DNA from: Ilyomonas sp965219515 | GTDB taxonomy: Bacteria; Bacteroidota; Bacteroidia; Chitinophagales; Chitinophagaceae | DNA length: 64,000 nucleotides | Assembly: GCA_965219515.1 (NCBI GenBank) | Contig: OZ244776.1 | Span: 2,232,001-2,296,000 of the forward strand | Reading direction: 5' to 3' | Shown here: positions 34,086 to 43,235 of the stretch, one piece after another | How the letters are laid out: every line of letters begins with the position of its first letter | Numbering within the stretch: position 1 is the first letter of the stretch | The notes under the pieces: model-generated | Told to the model about the DNA's origin: nothing | The model's input: only the letters and a program-made list of their open reading frames with translations | The model's database searches: none | Program-made: the position numbers and the translations under genes

Positions 34086-36050
34086 TTATTTAATCAAAGC
34101 AATTCGCATAACCTCGCCACCGCCGGCTGCAATGTGCACCGGAATTGAATCTTTATTGGTTATCTGTTTGCTTTGTTTTTGCAAATGATTAGGTTGAGTA
34201 TCAGTATCATTTGCATCGCTGTAAATATCGGCGGTATAATTCCCTTCTTTTAAAAAAGACAACGACACCTGTATATCGCGGGGCGTATGATTGGTAATGG
34301 TTCCCACAAACCAGTCGTTTCCCTTTCGCCTCGCAACGGTTATGTATTCGTTCACCTTCGCGTCAAGCACTTTTGTTTCATCCCAGGTAGTTGGCACTTC
34401 TTTAATAAAATCAAATCCATCCTGCCCTTCGTATGCTTCAGGATAATCGCAAACCATTCCCAGATTGCTTTCTAAAACCACATACATGGCCAGCATGTGG
34501 CAGCGTGTGCCAAGCACAAGCGGGCGCGTATATTGCGCTCTGAAATCTTTTTGCGGAACGGCGCGAAAACCGCCCAGATGATAATCCGTTGCGCCTGCCA
34601 GTGCGCGCGTAAACGGCATCGTAATATCATGATCGGGAGAAATGCCCTGGTCGTCCCATTTGTCCACTTCATAATTCCGGGTGGCTTCTCTGGTAAATTC
34701 GTTCGGGTAAGTGCGGCTTAAACCTGTTGGTTTGTAAGCACCGTGAAATTGTATATGCAGATGATGCGCTGCTGCTTTTTGCAAAATTTCTTCCTGCATA
34801 TTCACCATTTCCTGATCATCGCGATCCATAAAATCAACCATCATGCCACTCAAACCCCATTTTTCAAATATGGTAAAAGCCGTATCCAGCTTGGGGTACA
34901 GCGCGTAAAAATGAACCCATACCCGAATATCAACGCCTTTACTGTGCGCATAATCGCAAATTTCTTTCATGTCTAATCCCGGAACCGGTTTGGTTACATC
35001 GGCATGAGGACCGGGCTGAAAACCAACGCCGTCATCGGTATACCATTGATGCAAACCATACTCTACCACAGAATGCGATTGTATGTTATTTCGTGCGCAG
35101 AAATCTATATAGTATTTATTGGTTACAAAATTATTTCCCGGTGCATTGATGGTGTCCGGCACCACATTGCCATTCCACCACGGAAAAGTTGTTTTGCCAG
35201 GCTTCAGCCAGCTTATGTCTTTTATTTTGCAAGGCTCGTTTAACGTAGTAAGAATATTGCTTTCAATCAAAGCTCCTACCCTGTTACTGATAAGCATTAC
35301 GCGCCAGGGCGTTTTATGCGGCAGATCTGCCTGCACTTTTATGGCTGTTTGATTTGGCAGCGGGGAAAGCTTACTCATTAATACTCCGTTACGCTTACTC
35401 AGATACATGCCTGCATAATTTACCAGAGCGGCTTCTGTAATGGCCATATTTACACCGTTCGGAAACCCGAATAAGACGGGCATATCAAGCAACGTATCAG
35501 ACGGCACTTTGCTCAAAGGCAAAGTTTGGTAAACGCCTTCGTGAGACGAGATATAAGTATCAAACATCAACGTATGAACAACGGGATCACCGGTTATATT
35601 AAATGATGTATTTTCATCCGTAAGCGTGTAAGATCGCCAGCCGTTTTGTTCGGGAAATTCGTATCGGAAAGCAACGCCGTCATCAAACACTTTTACCCTG
35701 ATATTGATGCGCTTTTGCGAATCGTCTTTTAAAGAAATAAGCGCTTCTTTATAATGCGTTGTTACATGACTTGTTTTACCCGTTACCAAATTGTATTCTT
35801 CCGTTGTATCCTTATAAACAGGTTTTGAAGCTGTAATGTTTTTTGTGAATGAACTGTCGGCAAAGCGTAAATTAAGAAACGATTTATTTATCAATATCTG
35901 ATTCGTGTAAACCACGCTGTACGCGGGTTTTGCATCAATAAAACCAAAATGAAAAACAAGATTTTTATCGGGTGATGATACCGTAATTTGTTTTTGCGCA
36001 AATACGGAAAGCGACAGCAGCAGGCAGGCAACAAAAAACAATCGTTTCAT
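34086..36050 (-). CDS. Glycoside hydrolase family 97 protein (SusB-like alpha-glycosidase)
   Basis: About 654 residues from the ATG at 36050, chosen because MKRLFFVACLLLSLSVFAQ is a clean signal peptide; the frame extends nine codons further to 36077. The GH97 N-terminal beta-sandwich (ITVSSPDKNLVFHFGF), the WWNGNVVPDTINAPGNNF block and the TIM barrel with MMVDFMDRDDQEMV and FHGAYKPTGLSRTYPNEFTREA are recognisable. These Ca2+-dependent exo-glycosidases release alpha-glucose or alpha-galactose in the periplasm. The Asp-rich VDFMDRDDQ segment is what I would expect for a retaining (GH97b-like) member, but this is inferred. No SusC/D pair is next to it. Confidence 0.87.
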   Translation of the reverse strand: MKRLFFVACLLLSLSVFAQKQITVSSPDKNLVFHFGFIDAKPAYSVVYTNQILINKSFLNLRFADSSFTKNITASKPVYKDTTEEYNLVTGKTSHVTTHYKEALISLKDDSQKRINIRVKVFDDGVAFRYEFPEQNGWRSYTLTDENTSFNITGDPVVHTLMFDTYISSHEGVYQTLPLSKVPSDTLLDMPVLFGFPNGVNMAITEAALVNYAGMYLSKRNGVLMSKLSPLPNQTAIKVQADLPHKTPWRVMLISNRVGALIESNILTTLNEPCKIKDISWLKPGKTTFPWWNGNVVPDTINAPGNNFVTNKYYIDFCARNNIQSHSVVEYGLHQWYTDDGVGFQPGPHADVTKPVPGLDMKEICDYAHSKGVDIRVWVHFYALYPKLDTAFTIFEKWGLSGMMVDFMDRDDQEMVNMQEEILQKAAAHHLHIQFHGAYKPTGLSRTYPNEFTREATRNYEVDKWDDQGISPDHDITMPFTRALAGATDYHLGGFRAVPQKDFRAQYTRPLVLGTRCHMLAMYVVLESNLGMVCDYPEAYEGQDGFDFIKEVPTTWDETKVLDAKVNEYITVARRKGNDWFVGTITNHTPRDIQVSLSFLKEGNYTADIYSDANDTDTQPNHLQKQSKQITNKDSIPVHIAAGGGEVMRIALIK

Positions 36051-36112
36051 AAATTGAATTGTAGAATGAAGATACATTGTTTACACAATGGTTTTACCAT
36101 GCATTGCATAAA

Positions 36113-36139
36113 AAAAGACCGGCAACAAGGCCGGTCTTT
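36113..36139 (-). terminator. Intrinsic terminator, minus strand
   Basis: Read on the minus strand: AAAGACCGGC, short loop, GCCGGTCTTT, then a T run. It follows the small protein gene ending at 36159 and separates it from the GH97 gene. Confidence 0.82.
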
Positions 36140-36158
36140 GCGCTATAATTCAACTGTT

Positions 36159-36488
36159 TTATAAAATGATAATCAATACCAGAATGATGATGACAATACC
36201 CGCAAGCGAAATGTAAACGCCTCCGTTGCCAAGCGCTTTGGCTTCGGTATTCATATCCCTTAGCTCGTGCCGCAATTCTTTTCTTTCTTCGCCTGATAGT
36301 TTCGATTTATCCATATCCTTTATCTCTTCCACACGCGTTTTTATTTCGGCAACACGCAACTGCTTTTGATCTTCCGTCATCGCAGCCACTTTGTTTTGTA
36401 TGGCGTGTTTATCATGCCTGGCGAATGCCTGCATTGAAGTGAAAGAAGCCAGCATCATGAGAGCGATAACAACAATTTTACGTTTCAT
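36159..36488 (-). CDS. Small exported protein with C-terminal membrane helix
   Basis: 109 residues from the ATG at 36488 (MKRKIVVIALMMLASFTSMQAFA signal peptide; a longer frame to 36605 is AT-rich leader). The mature part is a charged helix rich in Glu/Lys/Arg (MTEDQKQLRVAEIKTRVEEIKDMDKSKLS), ending in a strongly hydrophobic segment (GVYISLAGIVIIILVLIIIL). This layout is common among small Bacteroidota envelope proteins of unknown function. It is a single gene with its own terminator. Confidence 0.7.
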   Translation of the reverse strand: MKRKIVVIALMMLASFTSMQAFARHDKHAIQNKVAAMTEDQKQLRVAEIKTRVEEIKDMDKSKLSGEERKELRHELRDMNTEAKALGNGGVYISLAGIVIIILVLIIIL

Positions 36489-36634
36489 ACGATACATGTT
36501 TTGAATGTTAGAAAAGTGTTGAAATATGATATGATTGTCGGAAACAAAAATTTTTCCAATTTTTTTTATTTGCGCAAACGAAATAAATATTTTTCCAAAA
36601 CGCACAGGAAATTATTCCGGTAAAACGGAATGAG

Positions 36635-38215
36635 TTAGAAATTATTGCTTTTGTATTTGTGAGAATCTGAAAGCCATGCATCATTCATAATTTTGTTTGA
36701 TAAAACAACTGATTCTGTTTTATCTTTCTGTAAATAAAACACCCTGATTACATAATTGCCGTTGGTGGGCATTGATCCGGTTAAATCAAATGTATTATCA
36801 GCAATCTGCCAATAGTAACCGTAAATTTCAATCGGGCTTGCTTTTTCGACACCGCTTTTAAAAACATTATTTTTTATCATAACATTTCTGATTTTATCAT
36901 TTGTTGCATCAATGGCTTTGTGCGTAAAACCGGTAATGGTGTTTTGCGTTATAGTCCAGTAAGCCGAATAATCTGTAATGCCTTTGTATGATAAAGGCTG
37001 ATATTGCGGATCCGTTGTTTTGCCAATCAGCTTGATGCCGTTAAATTCCGGCTGAGAAAACCGGTGCGGCTGCTTTTGGCTTAGCGTAAACTGATTGCGC
37101 GTTATCAGGTTATCGTAGCCATATAATTCCAGGCACGCAACACGCGGCACCTGCTCAGAGGCAGGCACGCTGCCAGGTTGATTGCTATACGATACGATGG
37201 TTCCGGTATTGTCTGAAACAATGCCGCCAATCGCCGTACATTCTATCAGTCCTCTGTCAACATTATACAATTTATTTTTTACAACTCTTGCTTTATAGCT
37301 GTCCACGCTAATCAGAAATCCGCCGTTGCGTGTCGAATACCTCATCTCATTATCATGCACATTCAAATTGCTTCCCATGGCGCCGCCGTTTATTTCAACA
37401 CCCATCCAGCAGCTTGTAAAAAAATTATTATGAATGTTCCAGTTGCCGTAATACGGATTTACGTCTGCCTGCTTCTGCGCCGATCCCCATCCAAAAATAC
37501 CGTCGCCGCTTATATTTTCAAACCTGCAAAGCCGGATTTCGGCTCTCAGCGTTGTTTGCTGCAGGTTAATGCCGTTGCATTTCGGGTCGGTATCATTGGT
37601 AACAATTTTATACGATGGATTGTAAATGTTATAAAACCTGCATTTTTCTATTAACACATTGTCTGTACTGTGCGTTTCATTTGCACCTGTTCCACCGAAA
37701 TTGATGGCATGTTCTGTCCATAAGTTTATAAAACCGCAATTGATAATTTGAATGTTTCTGCATTGATTGGGAAAGCTGTTAAATTCCAACACCGCTTTTA
37801 TTTGTTTGGCATTGCCGGTAAACGTAATGTTTTCGAAGATGATATTGCTTGCTCCGTTCGATTGAAATAAAGCGCCGTTGCCCTTGTATAACGAATCGAA
37901 TCTGATAATGGTTTTTCCCATGCCTGCGCCTCTGATATGAATACCCGATTTATATAAACTGATCGGATGTCTGATTGTATAATTGCCCGGTGGAAGATAT
38001 AAAATGGCAGCATCGGACAATAGTTTGATGCCTTGTGTAAATGCATCTGCATCATTATAAAATTCATCGCCCGTCTTGCCTCTTTGCGCATTGTTTTGCA
38101 AAGCGTCTTTTAAATTAATAATGCGCTTGTTACCGTTCGCTGCCTGAGAAAAGGAATGGAACGAAAAACCAAGCAGAAAAAGCAAGAAAGCGATTTTAAC
38201 CATGTATGTAAACAA
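36635..38215 (-). CDS. Exported right-handed beta-helix (pectate-lyase-like) protein
   Basis: 526 residues (an ATG four codons in, 38203, is equally plausible). A signal peptide ends near SFSQAA. The body has a Pectate_lyase_3-type opening (DADAFTQGIKLLSDAAILYLPPGNYTI) and then many short repeats of the type N-xx-I-xx-C/N-xF typical of parallel beta-helix coils (e.g. IIFENITFTGN, VLIEKCRFYNI, NIHNNFFTSCWMGVEINGG). It could be a polysaccharide lyase, a hydrolase or a non-enzymatic helix protein; catalytic residues are not identifiable by eye. It is transcribed alone. Confidence 0.72.
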   Translation of the reverse strand: MFTYMVKIAFLLFLLGFSFHSFSQAANGNKRIINLKDALQNNAQRGKTGDEFYNDADAFTQGIKLLSDAAILYLPPGNYTIRHPISLYKSGIHIRGAGMGKTIIRFDSLYKGNGALFQSNGASNIIFENITFTGNAKQIKAVLEFNSFPNQCRNIQIINCGFINLWTEHAINFGGTGANETHSTDNVLIEKCRFYNIYNPSYKIVTNDTDPKCNGINLQQTTLRAEIRLCRFENISGDGIFGWGSAQKQADVNPYYGNWNIHNNFFTSCWMGVEINGGAMGSNLNVHDNEMRYSTRNGGFLISVDSYKARVVKNKLYNVDRGLIECTAIGGIVSDNTGTIVSYSNQPGSVPASEQVPRVACLELYGYDNLITRNQFTLSQKQPHRFSQPEFNGIKLIGKTTDPQYQPLSYKGITDYSAYWTITQNTITGFTHKAIDATNDKIRNVMIKNNVFKSGVEKASPIEIYGYYWQIADNTFDLTGSMPTNGNYVIRVFYLQKDKTESVVLSNKIMNDAWLSDSHKYKSNNF

Positions 38216-38345
38216 AAACAGACTGTGTTATTGATTAAAAGATAAAAAGCGATTTAGATATGATCGTACAGTATTGGGTTGCGCAGAAAATACCAGGCAT
38301 AAAACAATCATTTTTTATCTCTTACTTTTTACGTTTTATGCAGCA

Positions 38346-39212
38346 CTAATAAACATTCAGCGGCAACGGATATGTTTTGTATTTACGCAATCCCTCTTCC
38401 ATAACAGAACGTACTTTTTCACGCAGTTCTTTTACGTTCTTCATCGTATAATTTTCTACAGAAATCTCTGCCAGATAAACACAACGGCATTTGCCCGGCG
38501 TAAGTTCTAAAAAGCCGCGGTAATGCATTCTTTCATACGTATCCAAAAAAAGAATGGGTTTAATAGGTGTTTGCGTTTCGATGGCAATACGGAATGCGCC
38601 ATCAAAAAAATCCTTCAACGGTTGCCGCGTTTCATTAAACGTTCCTTCCGGAAAAATAAAAATAGAAATATGCTTTACCAGCGCGGCTTTTAAACCGCGA
38701 ACGCTTTTGGCGCGACGCTCGGGACTGCTGCGGTCAACCACAATGGCAGCCATGCGATAAATGATGCCGAAAACCGGATATTTCACCATTTCATATTTAC
38801 CCAAAATACGAATGGGCTGATGCACAACACGCACCGCAGCCGGAATATCAATGTAAGAAATATGATTGGCTACAAAAATGTATTGCTCCAGCCGGTTGTG
38901 AGGCGCTTCGTATATTTCTTTGTGCCGGATACCGGTTAAAAAATACCACACCATCGCCCATCCTTTACATGCCGTATATACAAAATTTCCGCCTTTTGTT
39001 TTGCCAAGCAAAGGCGAAATAAAAACAAACAACAGCGTGATAAACATGGTGATAACAAAGCAGATCAGCGCGTAAACACTAAAAATAATCTGCAGGGCTC
39101 GCAATAAAAAATTCCGGGTCGGATAAACCTGATTTTCGGTTGCATTTGCCATCAAGGTTTGCTGCGTTTCCTGTTTTGGTTGCATAAGAATCATGAATAA
39201 CAAAGACAACAC
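38346..39212 (-). CDS. 1-acyl-sn-glycerol-3-phosphate acyltransferase (PlsC-like)
   Basis: 288 residues. After an N-terminal membrane helix pair (about residues 35-75) come the acyltransferase motifs: NHISYID (the HX4D catalytic block), a RILGKYEMVKYPVFG stretch, FPEGTFN (motif III) and TPIKPILFL. It is a membrane enzyme that acylates lysophosphatidic acid, or a related ornithine/amino lipid, in phospholipid synthesis. Possible starts at Met1, Met10 (39185) or Met21; the region before Met21 is not conserved in character. It is divergent from msrA. Confidence 0.82.
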   Translation of the reverse strand: MLSLLFMILMQPKQETQQTLMANATENQVYPTRNFLLRALQIIFSVYALICFVITMFITLLFVFISPLLGKTKGGNFVYTACKGWAMVWYFLTGIRHKEIYEAPHNRLEQYIFVANHISYIDIPAAVRVVHQPIRILGKYEMVKYPVFGIIYRMAAIVVDRSSPERRAKSVRGLKAALVKHISIFIFPEGTFNETRQPLKDFFDGAFRIAIETQTPIKPILFLDTYERMHYRGFLELTPGKCRCVYLAEISVENYTMKNVKELREKVRSVMEEGLRKYKTYPLPLNVY

Positions 39213-39354
39213 TACGAAAAAAATGCAGGAATTGCCATATCTGCCTGTAAATAATGCTATCGAAAAAATATAAATCCTGCGTGAACATAAAACGAAGGGT
39301 TAAGATTTGCGAATTAACTTGTTAGCAATAGTCTTACTTTTTCATATTTGCAGC

Positions 39355-40041
39355 ATGAAGTTGGGACAGGCGCTGAATATTTGCTTACTTTTTCATAGCA
39401 TTTGCACATTGTTTGCTCTTCCTTCCTGTGCCGAACAAAAAAACCGGAATGCAGTAATTATGTTGCAGGAAATAAATAATACACAAACAGAATCTTTTGT
39501 AACCACCGATACGGCAACGTTTGGCAACGGCTGTTTCTGGTGTACCGAAGCTTTTTTTCAAAGAATCAACGGCGTAGTAAAAGTGATCAGCGGGTATAGC
39601 GGCGGTAACGTTCCCAATCCTTCTTACGAGCAGGTGTGCACCGGCTCTACGGGTTATGTAGAAGTGGTGCAGGTAATATACGATTCGTCAAAAGTTTCGT
39701 TCGATGAGTTGCTCGAAGTATTTTGGAAAACCCATGATCCTACCACGCTCAACAGGCAGGGCAATGATGTGGGAACACAGTATCGCAGCGTTGTATTTTT
39801 TCATAACGACGGGCAACAACAAAAGGCGGAGCATTATAAAGAAGAACTGAATAAAAGCGGCGCCTGGAACAAGCCGGTTGTAACGGCGATAGAACCGTTC
39901 AGCAATTTTTATGCAGCCGAAAATTATCATCAGAATTATTACAACAACAACCCGCGGCAAATGTATTGCCAGTATGTGATACGCCCGAAACTGGAAAAAT
40001 TTGAAAAAGTGTTTAAAGAAGAAATGAAAGCGGAAGAATAA
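39355..40041 (+). CDS. msrA: Exported lipoprotein peptide-methionine (S)-S-oxide reductase MsrA
   Basis: 228 residues from the ATG at 39355. A hydrophobic leader ends in a lipobox (LPSC), so the protein is predicted to be lipid-anchored outside the cytoplasm. The MsrA domain has the catalytic GNGCFWCTEAFF, GYSGGNVPNPSYEQVCTGSTGYVEVV, DPTTLNRQGNDVGTQYRS and a C-terminal AENYHQNYYNNN with CQYVI. It reduces methionine-S-sulfoxide and would protect envelope proteins. The frame opens earlier at a TTG (39307), but the ATG gives the better leader. A terminator follows. Confidence 0.9.
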   Translation: MKLGQALNICLLFHSICTLFALPSCAEQKNRNAVIMLQEINNTQTESFVTTDTATFGNGCFWCTEAFFQRINGVVKVISGYSGGNVPNPSYEQVCTGSTGYVEVVQVIYDSSKVSFDELLEVFWKTHDPTTLNRQGNDVGTQYRSVVFFHNDGQQQKAEHYKEELNKSGAWNKPVVTAIEPFSNFYAAENYHQNYYNNNPRQMYCQYVIRPKLEKFEKVFKEEMKAEE

Positions 40042-40048
40042 TAACGAT

Positions 40049-40077
40049 AAAGGGCAATCTGAAAAGGTTGCCTTTTT
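40049..40077 (+). terminator. Intrinsic terminator after msrA
   Basis: Hairpin AAAGGGCAA(TC)..(GG)TTGCCTTT with one bulged G and a T5 tail, eight bases after the msrA stop. Confidence 0.6.
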
Positions 40078-40117
40078 ATATTACAAAACAATCCGTTTCC
40101 TGCTTTATTTTTATCCG

Positions 40118-41794
40118 ATGAAAATTTTTCTTCTTTCATTCCTGTTGCTTTTAACATGCGGTTCGTTTGCACAGCAGACATATAATTTTACACACGCCGA
40201 TACGCTGCGCGGCAGCCTGAACCCAAATCGTACCTGGTGGAATGTAATGCGTTATGATATTTCGGTAACGCCGGATTATGAAGCCAAAACAATATCGGGC
40301 AGCAATACCATAACCTATGATGTTGTTGAAAAAAACCATCCGGCTCTTATGCAGATAGATTTGCAAAAGCCCATGATAATAGATAGCATTTTATCGGATA
40401 ATCCGGATGCATTATCTTTTAAACAGAACGAAAATATTTGCCTTGTAACTACGCCAAAACAGGAATATGGAAGCAGGCAAACCATAACCATTTACTATCA
40501 TGGCAAGCCGAAAGAAGCCGTAAAACCACCTTGGGATGGCGGCTGGATATGGACAAAAGATTCGCTTGGCCGACCCTGGATGTCGGTTGCCTGCCAGGGA
40601 CTTGGCGCCAGCGTATGGTATCCCTGCAAAGATCATCAGAGCGATGAGCCGGATTCAGGCGCTTCGCTAACCATTGCGGTTGCAGACAGTCTGGTTGCGG
40701 TTGGCAACGGCAAATTGACAAAGAAAATGCAAAACGATAATGGCACAACGTCTTATACATGGTCGGTTGTAAGCCCGATTAACAATTATGTAATTGTCCC
40801 TTACATTGGAAAATATATCAATATCGGCGATACTTATAACGGCGAAAAAGGCAAGCTTGATGTTAATTACTGGGTGCTTGATTATAACCAACAAAGAGCC
40901 AAAGATCACATGATGCCGGAAGTGCATCGCATGCTGAAGGCTTTTGAATACTGGATGGGTCCGTATCCGTTTTATGAAGATAGTTATAAACTGGTAGATG
41001 CGCCGCATCTGGGAATGGAGCATCAGAGCGCGGTGGCGTACGGCAACAAATATGAAAACGGTTATCTGGGCACAGACTTATCGGGAACCGGATGGGGCTT
41101 ACAATGGGATTTTATCATCGTTCACGAAAGCGGCCATGAATGGTTTGCCAATAACATTACCGCGAAAGATCTGGCAGATATGTGGATACACGAAGGCTTT
41201 ACCAATTACAGCGAAACATTATTTACCGAATTTTATTATGGTAAAAAAGCGGGCAATGAATACAATGCCGGAACGCGAAAAAGAATCAAAAATGACGAGC
41301 CGGTTATAGCACCTTACGGCGTAAATGCAGAAGGCAGCGGCGATATGTATTACAAAGGCGGCAACATGCTTCACACCATCCGGCACAGCCTGAACAATGA
41401 TGAAAAATTCAGGATGATATTGCGCGGGCTGAACAAAACATTTTATCATGCGACCGTTACCACAAAACAAATAGAAAACTACATAAGCAAAGAAGCTGGT
41501 TTTAATTACAACAAAGTATTTGACCAGTATTTAACCACCACGCAAATACCTGTTTTTGATTATTATTTTAATGCGGAAGAAACAAACGTATTTTATCGTT
41601 ATGCCAACTGTATCAGCGGCTTTAATCTGCCTTTGGCTTTATCAAACAGCAGCAGCAATACGTTTATAAAACTATACCCGACAAATGAATGGAAAAATAT
41701 GACAGTTACTAACAAACAAGCCGCGCTGATAACAAAAGAAGGTATTGAAAAAATGTACGATCTGACTGTGAAAGGTTATGAAGCTAAGCCATGA
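40118..41794 (+). CDS. M1 family zinc aminopeptidase, exported
   Basis: 558 residues. Signal peptide MKIFLLSFLLLLTCGSFAQ. An N-terminal beta domain (RYDISVTPDYEAKTISGSNTI) leads to the catalytic domain with LGMEHQSAVAYG (a variant of GAMEN) and the zinc site H336-ESG-H340 with Glu359 in WIHEGFTNY. It probably trims peptides from the N-terminus in the periplasm or at the surface. Compared with housekeeping aminopeptidase N (about 870 residues) it lacks the large C-terminal domains, which is normal for the short Bacteroidota members. It follows msrA but is separated by a terminator. Confidence 0.88.
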   Translation: MKIFLLSFLLLLTCGSFAQQTYNFTHADTLRGSLNPNRTWWNVMRYDISVTPDYEAKTISGSNTITYDVVEKNHPALMQIDLQKPMIIDSILSDNPDALSFKQNENICLVTTPKQEYGSRQTITIYYHGKPKEAVKPPWDGGWIWTKDSLGRPWMSVACQGLGASVWYPCKDHQSDEPDSGASLTIAVADSLVAVGNGKLTKKMQNDNGTTSYTWSVVSPINNYVIVPYIGKYINIGDTYNGEKGKLDVNYWVLDYNQQRAKDHMMPEVHRMLKAFEYWMGPYPFYEDSYKLVDAPHLGMEHQSAVAYGNKYENGYLGTDLSGTGWGLQWDFIIVHESGHEWFANNITAKDLADMWIHEGFTNYSETLFTEFYYGKKAGNEYNAGTRKRIKNDEPVIAPYGVNAEGSGDMYYKGGNMLHTIRHSLNNDEKFRMILRGLNKTFYHATVTTKQIENYISKEAGFNYNKVFDQYLTTTQIPVFDYYFNAEETNVFYRYANCISGFNLPLALSNSSSNTFIKLYPTNEWKNMTVTNKQAALITKEGIEKMYDLTVKGYEAKP

Positions 41795-41867
41795 TGAATT
41801 CGTAAGTTGATATTTGGGTTGCAGCAATATTTTCAATCACGCTGTACTTATATTCTTTGCTTCAGAT

Positions 41868-42611
41868 TCATTTTCCCAAAGAAGCAATCTGTGCATCTTT
41901 TATCACCCTGCCTGCGCCTTTATATCTGCTTTTCCAATAGGCATCGTTCAAATCGCTTATCATAACGCCGTTGCTGGTAGCCGCATGAACAAATTTATTG
42001 TTGGTTAAATAAATACCAACGTGCGAAATATCAGTGCCAACGGTTTGAAAAAATACAAGATCGCCTTCCTGCAGATTTTCTGATAAAACGCGTACACTAT
42101 TATCGTATTGCGCGCGGGCGGTGCGGGGAATATTGGTTTTGTAAACGTCGCGCATTATATTTTGTGTAAACGCGCTGCAATCAATACAAGTGAGGGTTGA
42201 GCCGCCCAAACAATAACGCGTTCCCCACCAATGATCCATATTTTGCAGCAGTGGAATATTGGTAAGGCGTTCTACCAAAGCATCGAGAAGTATGGCATAT
42301 TTAAACTGAAGACCCGTTGCCTTTTCAATATTACTATTGGTAAGGGTTATGTTTGCCGGAGGTGCATAAACAGTTTGAGATTTTTGCTTTTTTTTAGATG
42401 TCCTGTTACCATGCGGCTCTTCGGTGTGGCTGCTTTCGCCGCCTGCAATGGCAATATCATCAATGAAAACCAACCTGTTGCTTCTTTTTGTTTTTGCTGT
42501 AACGGGCTTTTGCGTTGATGTATCGCGGGCAGAAATGCGCTGAAGACTTTTGCAGCTAAACAGCATGCAACAAACCAGCAGGTAAGTCAATTTTTGGTAA
42601 GTAGTTCGCAT
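41868..42611 (-). CDS. NlpC/P60 family lipoprotein cell-wall peptidase
   Basis: 247 residues. The lipoprotein leader ends at Cys20 (LFSC). A linker of about 75 residues, rich in Lys/Ser/Thr, precedes a C40 peptidase domain with catalytic Cys145 in CIDCSAFTQ, His197 in SHVGIYL and His209 in FVHAATS. It cleaves peptide stems of peptidoglycan, typically the D-Glu/meso-diaminopimelate bond. It is predicted to be anchored on the inner leaflet of the outer membrane. It is a single gene, convergent with the M1 peptidase. Confidence 0.88.
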   Translation of the reverse strand: MRTTYQKLTYLLVCCMLFSCKSLQRISARDTSTQKPVTAKTKRSNRLVFIDDIAIAGGESSHTEEPHGNRTSKKKQKSQTVYAPPANITLTNSNIEKATGLQFKYAILLDALVERLTNIPLLQNMDHWWGTRYCLGGSTLTCIDCSAFTQNIMRDVYKTNIPRTARAQYDNSVRVLSENLQEGDLVFFQTVGTDISHVGIYLTNNKFVHAATSNGVMISDLNDAYWKSRYKGAGRVIKDAQIASLGK

Positions 42612-42770
42612 CTCAGTTGCAAAGTAAGGAACTGCTTTATAACGCTGGGTAAAGTGAAAAATTTTACCGAAAAATCTTTCCCGAAAATAATTTGTGGAAA
42701 AAATAAAATGACAACGTAAAGTAATTGCCGGTTAGCGAGCGTCATCCAAAGAAAATCAAAACAACCTGAT

Positions 42771-43235
42771 ATGTATGCAATCGTATTAGCTATTCATTCG
42801 TTTATGCGCTGGCTTGTTGTAATCAGTTTATTGTTTGCCGTTTACCGCGCTTACAGTGGCTGGATAAACAAAAAAACCTTCACCTTGTTTGATGACAAAG
42901 TGCGGCATGTAACAGCCACCATCATACACATACAACTTCTTGCCGGGCTGTATTTATACAGCATCAGCCCGCTTATCCGTTATTTTTTAAGCAATTTTTC
43001 AGAAGCCGTAAGGCAAAGAGAAATCCGTTTTTTTGGAATGGAACACAGCACGATGATGCTGGTATCAGTTTTCATTATTTCGATTGGTTCGGCTATGGCA
43101 AAGCGAAGACAAACAGACAGGCAAAAATTTAAAACCATGGCGCTTTGGTTTACGGCTGGTTTTGTACTTATTCTTTTGTCAATTCCCTGGAAATTTTCGC
43201 CAATGGCAAGCCGCCCTTACTTCAGAATGTTTTAA
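42771..43235 (+). CDS. Four-helix membrane protein, cytochrome b-like
   Basis: 154 residues with four predicted membrane helices. Regularly placed histidines (His9 in AIHSFMRW, His46 and His53 in RHVTATIIHIQLLAG, His92 in GMEHSTMM) sit within or near helices, as in haem-binding cytochrome b-like or DUF2306-type proteins. Bacteroidota homologues are often labelled cytochrome b, but haem binding here is inferred. It ends one base before the convergent histidine kinase gene. Confidence 0.6.
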   Translation: MYAIVLAIHSFMRWLVVISLLFAVYRAYSGWINKKTFTLFDDKVRHVTATIIHIQLLAGLYLYSISPLIRYFLSNFSEAVRQREIRFFGMEHSTMMLVSVFIISIGSAMAKRRQTDRQKFKTMALWFTAGFVLILLSIPWKFSPMASRPYFRMF

